A DNA stretch of 64,000 nt, from assembly GCF_021155775.2 (NCBI RefSeq), contig NC_060235.2:8479193-8543192 (forward strand), read 5' to 3'. The stretch's first letter is position 1, and every line of letters begins with the position of its first letter. The position numbers and the translations under genes are program-made. The notes below the pieces were generated by a model. That model worked only from the letters and a program-made list of their open reading frames with translations. It was not told the origin of the DNA and made no database searches. Shown piece after piece: positions 59,837-64,000 of the stretch. Source of the DNA: Neodiprion pinetum. Its lineage: Eukaryota > Arthropoda > Insecta > Hymenoptera > Diprionidae.

Positions 59837-60650
59837 TATGTATGTTAACGAATGAGGTAGAGACAGATATGTACAAGGGGAAGGTTAAGAATTTGAGTCA
59901 GTAATCATGACAAAATGGACAGGCATTCAAAAAACAAGAAAGATGATAAACACGAGAATTTAGAAACATTGTAATCATTCATTCCATTGAATTTCACTTT
60001 TCTACATTTCTGATCGTATAAATATATGGACATTGGATCATCTATTTCATTACGTATAAAATTACACAACCGTGCATTCATTCGCACAATCATACACAAA
60101 GTAAAATACTCCCTCTTAGTTAATTAGTTCCTTTGTATCAATTGTATTTCATATTTTAATTTTTTTGTCAATTTCTAATCATTCCCAATAGTTTTTCGTT
60201 ATTAAATTAACGGTTTCACAACTCATCCACGTGTTCGTAGTTCGACCCAACAGTTTCCGTTATCGATGTAAAATCCACTAATGGTTTTCTTTTTTTTATG
60301 TGCGTCTCGTCAAATCGTTCCTCTCGTGAGATGTTCATTTTTCGTAGATTAACGTGGAAATTAGGTTCAAATTGTAGAAACGATGTATCAAATTTTCCAC
60401 TACTACGAGGAAATGAAATTGATATGTACAATCAGGCGTCTTTTCGTAAAGTGTTTCGTATTCTCGGCCTTTTCTCCCAACTGACACCTGAATCTAGGTG
60501 GCTGTACGACGCGCGCACTTTTAAAATTACGTATTATCGTCACAATCGTTATTTCTCTCTTTTAGACTCGGTGGTTTTATACCCATCGGCAATAGCTGGG
60601 CTGACAGTAATCAACGGTTGAAGATTGCATAACCGATTCTCTCGTGTAAT
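59837..60650. other. Non-coding stretch, nothing recognised
   Basis: A plus-strand frame at 60298-60618 is open for 107 codons, with no recognisable domain. The rest is AT-rich. Confidence 0.35.
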
Positions 60651-60806
60651 TCAACCCGGAGACGAGACTCCGGGTTTTGTCCTGTCCCCACAATCGGTAG
60701 GTCTGATAACATTGTCGGGATCCGGTGCACCTCGGTCAGTATTGTTCGGCTCGATGGCCTTGGGACGTGGATAACGACGTCTCCAGATCATTCCCATCGC
60801 TATGTT
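60651..60806 (-). CDS. Exon-like segment, Pro/Arg/Asp-rich, unrecognised
   Basis: On the minus strand an acceptor-like TTATTGCACAG (AG at 60807-60808) is followed by 51 open codons ending in TGA at 60651-60653. An ATG is available at 60797. The peptide includes MGMIWRRRYPRPKAIEP and DRGAPDPDNVIRPTDCGD. The coding-like composition, CpG content and clean acceptor make it a candidate terminal exon, but I do not recognise the family and found no upstream partner with confidence. The stop lies just before a stem-loop at 60654-60675. Confidence 0.25.
   Translation of the reverse strand, partial: NIAMGMIWRRRYPRPKAIEPNNTDRGAPDPDNVIRPTDCGDRTKPGVSSPG
60654..60675. repeat. Perfect 8-bp stem-loop ACCCGGAG/CTCCGGGT
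   Basis: ACCCGGAG, ACGAGA, CTCCGGGT, followed by TTTT on the plus strand. It resembles a bacterial intrinsic terminator in form but is in eukaryotic DNA. It does not fit the histone 3' stem-loop consensus. Confidence 0.5.
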
Positions 60807-62478
60807 CTGTGCAATAATGACCCTGATTGTCAGGCGTGTTCAATGTCCCCGCAGAGGCTCGAAATTCCTCGTTAAATCCAGCAAATCGTATCTAGTGTGA
60901 CTTTTTATTCGGTAATGATGCGGGCGTCGAAATACAGACACGAATTACGATGTTCCGTGTTTCCGGTGACTCTTGAACACCGCGCCTTACATGTTACCAA
61001 ATTCTTGTCACCCATGTCAGGAATGTTTGTGATCGTGTTGCGTCTGGAAACTGTTGGACAAAATGTTTCAGTATTGAAGATTCCTACGCTAGGAGAAACC
61101 ATTTTGCTTTTTTTGAACAAATCGATTTTCAGACACATTTTGTGGAAAATTTTCTCGTGGAAGCACAATATTTTGTTGGGAATGGCAAAACTGATGAAAT
61201 GATTGTTTCCAGATCGCAAAAACAAATTTAATTGAATTAAGACTCATGTAGCAAAAATTACAACCAAACGATAATTTTTTTTTCTGGTACAACAATTGAA
61301 CAATCATTTTTCAATCTTTACATAATAAGTTTACTGTGTAGATCTAATTTCGCAATCGCAACAGAATCTATGAAATTTTAGTGCCAAACCTTTTCTTAGA
61401 CAATACCAAACCATTTTGTTTTTTACGCTTTATAAAATCAATTAAGCATTTTGATTATGTGAAAATAATGTTTCGCAGAGTATATATCAACCCTAAAATT
61501 TATTTTCCAGGACCAAATTTCGGTCATCGCGATCGAGTTTTTTAACCGAGTCTGACTTCACTTCTGACGAAAAGTTTCAATAATTTTACGAACAGCTTCG
61601 GCACGGATTAAACAATCAAATACAAATCCGAAATGCGTCCGAAAAATAAGTATACATAAAAAAAAAAAAAAAAAAAAAACAGCTTTCATTATCTGTCGTG
61701 CATAACCTAAAAAAACTCAGCAACGAAATTGAGCCGGCAAAGCCTTTGGCCTGTTTATCGTGAAACTTCCGCGGTGCCCTAAAGTTTTGAGCTTCCAATG
61801 ACGTGAATAATCTGACTACAAAATTATGTAAAGATATGTAATTTTCCCAGGGAATCTTATTCTCGATATGATTTTAGGTGGTTGAGAATCCGAAATTTTG
61901 AAGAAATCAAATTCGCAAGAACAAATATGGATGTCCTGGTCGTATTACTCGCACCTATAGCAATGTTCGCATCCGTTGCTCCGCGTAATAAAAGTCAGTC
62001 TGGATGTCGCATTGCGGTTCTCCAGTCCCTTGAAATACTTCAGAAGGTCACATATACGTCATAGCGACCCAGCCCGTGCACCCGGTGTCTAACACCGAGT
62101 GTTGTCCAACTCTGTTCCGAGTCGACTTCACAGCAAATTTGCATCCACTCGTGAATCCTAATTGCCAAAACAGTTAATACTCAGAAGTATGACCTCAGAT
62201 TATCTCTTATGGTTGAATGGACCGTACAGTCTGAACCAAAAGTTAGGAAAAGAGGAAATACTGTTTAAAAAAAACTGCAGGAGTGTTATTATTGCCAATG
62301 ATAGTGAACAGGAATAAATGAACATGCCTAATGTGTGTAAACGGCATAGAAATATATCGATAATTTTGAATAAGGTTAAATTAGAAAAGGATTTTATGTT
62401 ATAGAATGTGAAAACGGTCGATATTCCTTTTATTTTTTTCATATAAATTTATAGCAATAGGCAAAAAAACGTATTACA
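60807..62478. other. Non-coding stretch with overlapping unrecognised frames
   Basis: Both strands are open over 60897-61202 (plus, 101 codons) and 60905-61225 (minus, 106 codons). A plus-strand frame at 61927-62064 starts with a hydrophobic segment that could be a signal peptide (MDVLVVLLAPIAMFASVAP). None matches a family I know. A 22-bp A run lies at 61658-61679. Confidence 0.3.
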
Positions 62479-62520
62479 TATTCATTCATTCATTCGTTCA
62501 TTCGTTCAATCATTCACTCA
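62479..62520. repeat. (ATTC)n microsatellite
   Basis: About nine imperfect ATTC/GTTC units in tandem. Confidence 0.85.
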
Positions 62521-63479
62521 CAAAGTACATAAATTATCGATCAACAAGTGAAACGGATTAAATTGATAAATATAAATCGTCTTTATTTCGTTAAAATTGT
62601 TTTCCCGAACTTTTCTTTATTCCTTTTTTAAATATTCTATTTTTCTTTATTTATTTTCAGTCTCTCACTTTAATATATATTTATTTCGTTGAAGCTTCGT
62701 CGATTTAATGTGTTGAATTGTTTCGTCAACAATTATTCACATATCTTTTATTACCAGCAGAGCAGATCAATCGATATTATCAACGACGGCGACAGATTGA
62801 TTGAAGCGTATATCCATGAAATTATATTGTTAAAGATACCTGATATAGTTAATGTTTCATGTATCTCTGATTTGATTATGTGAAACGCAATCTTCAGATC
62901 AGTAAATTATTCTATTCGTTATCGAAGTAAAATTCGCCATAAAGTAAAAGGAAATAAGAGACACATTTTAAGAAAAGTAATTTTACACGCGATGCTCCGA
63001 AGACGGTTTCGCAGTTAGAGATCGTTTCCGAAAAGAGAGGTATACATAAATTTACGAAGGCGGACACTTTCACCGAATGCTTGTTCTGGTTTGAGGCGGG
63101 AATATTTAAATCGTTACAAGGTTTTATATAAGAAAAAGGGTAAACATAACATCTACACACTACAGTCTCCTTATGCATCGTGCATGCAGAGAAGAAACTT
63201 CTTACTCATTTATATAAGAACATTTGAAATGATTAAATTCTGGTATTTTGATCCCATACTAATGTTTTTGGATTTACTTCATTGGCCACAAAGCTTTTCA
63301 AAGCATAGGAATTGTTTTTTCCACATAGTCGTCTCCAGAGCAGATAAACATACGGTTTTTTGATCACGTTTTTGAGATTTGTGTAATGTTTGGTGGATAA
63401 TTTGTGAAGATCTGATCAGCGAGCAAAAAGAATCGAATTAGCAGATGAATAAAAAGAAACGTGAGTTCAACAATTTAAC
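62521..63479. other. Non-coding stretch, nothing recognised
   Basis: Short frames at 62689-62880 and 63091-63360 on the plus strand and 62912-63178 on the minus strand show no recognisable domain. Confidence 0.35.
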
Positions 63480-63850
63480 TCATAAGTTTCGGGGAAATTT
63501 GTAAAAAATCAAAATTCAAAATGAAATTGTTTGAATTATTAACAAAAAACTGTTAAAAATAGTGTGCATTGAAGTTTGACGGAGAATATCTTCTGAACGG
63601 TTAATTTAATCGACTAATCATAAGAGACCATTACTGTAGAGCAGTAAATTTCCAACACTACCATGAGTTGCGCGTATTATAATGACTTTTTGTTGAAAAG
63701 TTATAAAATTCATAAAAAAAAAGACATCTACCTTAAAATGATCAAAGTTTAACCTTCAATAACTTCTGAACAGTGAGGTATACAAAAAAATTGTAAGAGA
63801 CCTTTTTTTGTAGAGAATTCAATTTCCTACGAAAATATGAGACGAATTTT
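63480..63850 (+). repeat. Two tandem-like units of the module found in the 59380 element
   Basis: 63583-63666 and 63751-63842 are related to each other and to 59522-59610. They share a stretch of the form ataacttYtgaac, then agagacc, then tgtagag, then a ttcaatttccta-like or taaatttcc block. Spacing between the two starts is about 168 bp. They are probably part of another member of that element family that continues past the window. No end with TTAGGGTG is seen here. Confidence 0.6.
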
Positions 63851-64000
63851 TTTTCATAAATAGTAGATACCGAGATATGGATTTTTCTTCCTCAACATAA
63901 GAAAAAAATAGAAAACTGCGAGGCGGAGGACCTTCCTATTAAAATTTAAGAGCTCATACTTGGAGAGAATGTTTTTGAAGTCTCTACCAACCAAGTTTTC
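63851..64000. other. Right edge, nothing recognised
   Basis: AT-rich sequence probably belonging to the same repeat as 63480-63850, cut by the window boundary. Confidence 0.3.

Noticed and set aside
60654..60679. Rho-independent terminator
   Set aside because: The stem-loop plus T run fits the form, but introns and repeats show this is eukaryotic nuclear DNA. Recorded only as a stem-loop.

Overview
This window looks like nuclear DNA from an insect. A hymenopteran is the best guess, but that is an inference. The sequence is AT-rich, yet CpG is not obviously depleted. It is full of homopolymer runs and small non-autonomous DNA elements. The only protein I can name is an insect-type cytochrome P450 of the CYP4 clan, interrupted by short introns (about 67-212 bp, GT-AG with one GC-AG). 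There are no bacterial features: no operons, no convincing ribosome-binding sites, no CRISPR, and no rRNA or tRNA. I found no complete protein-coding gene. The window is either intergenic or lies inside the long introns of a gene whose exons I cannot recognise.

Layout. 1-5.4 kb: unremarkable single-copy DNA with one degenerate short-motif array (3.40-3.66 kb). 5.4-13.1 kb: two related inverted-repeat element copies (5462-5640 and 12694-13107), a 166-bp hairpin (6102-6267), and pyrimidine/purine low-complexity DNA (6.5-6.9 kb). 13.1-14.0 kb: a CpG-rich patch that could be a promoter or 5' exon. 15.1-15.5 kb: degenerate tandem units related to a family seen again at 32.9-33.2 kb. 16.78-18.06 kb, minus strand: the P450 pseudogene. 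18.59-18.88 kb, 27.64-28.18 kb and 49.97-50.24 kb: palindromic patches of diverged short motifs that switch strand in the middle. 23.3-23.7 kb: a palindrome and an imperfect foldback. 28.85-29.5 kb: a GC-richer patch with a 200-codon open frame and a perfect kappaB-type site. 32.58-33.62 kb: a nested composite of transposon ends around a long foldback. 34.18-34.35 kb: a near-perfect 175-bp hairpin. 39.74-40.98 kb: a hierarchical satellite (about 310-bp units, with a 49-bp sub-unit, itself built from a TTACAA-like motif). 42.95-43.08 kb: a MITE whose arms carry NRF-1/EWG-like palindromes. 47.5-48.4 kb and 54.2-54.4 kb: more degenerate arrays. 50.7-51.25 kb and 57.3-57.9 kb: CpG-rich patches. 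53.59-53.86 kb and 59.38-59.84 kb: further inverted-repeat elements; the latter shares an internal module with the right edge (63.5-63.85 kb). A few open frames with plausible splice signals are listed at low confidence.

Functionally, the window is dominated by decayed or non-autonomous mobile DNA and short-period degenerate repeats. The one identifiable gene is dead: it has frameshifts, in-frame stops and lost splice signals, and the C-terminal half including the heme-binding loop is missing. Nothing here lets me assemble a working pathway.
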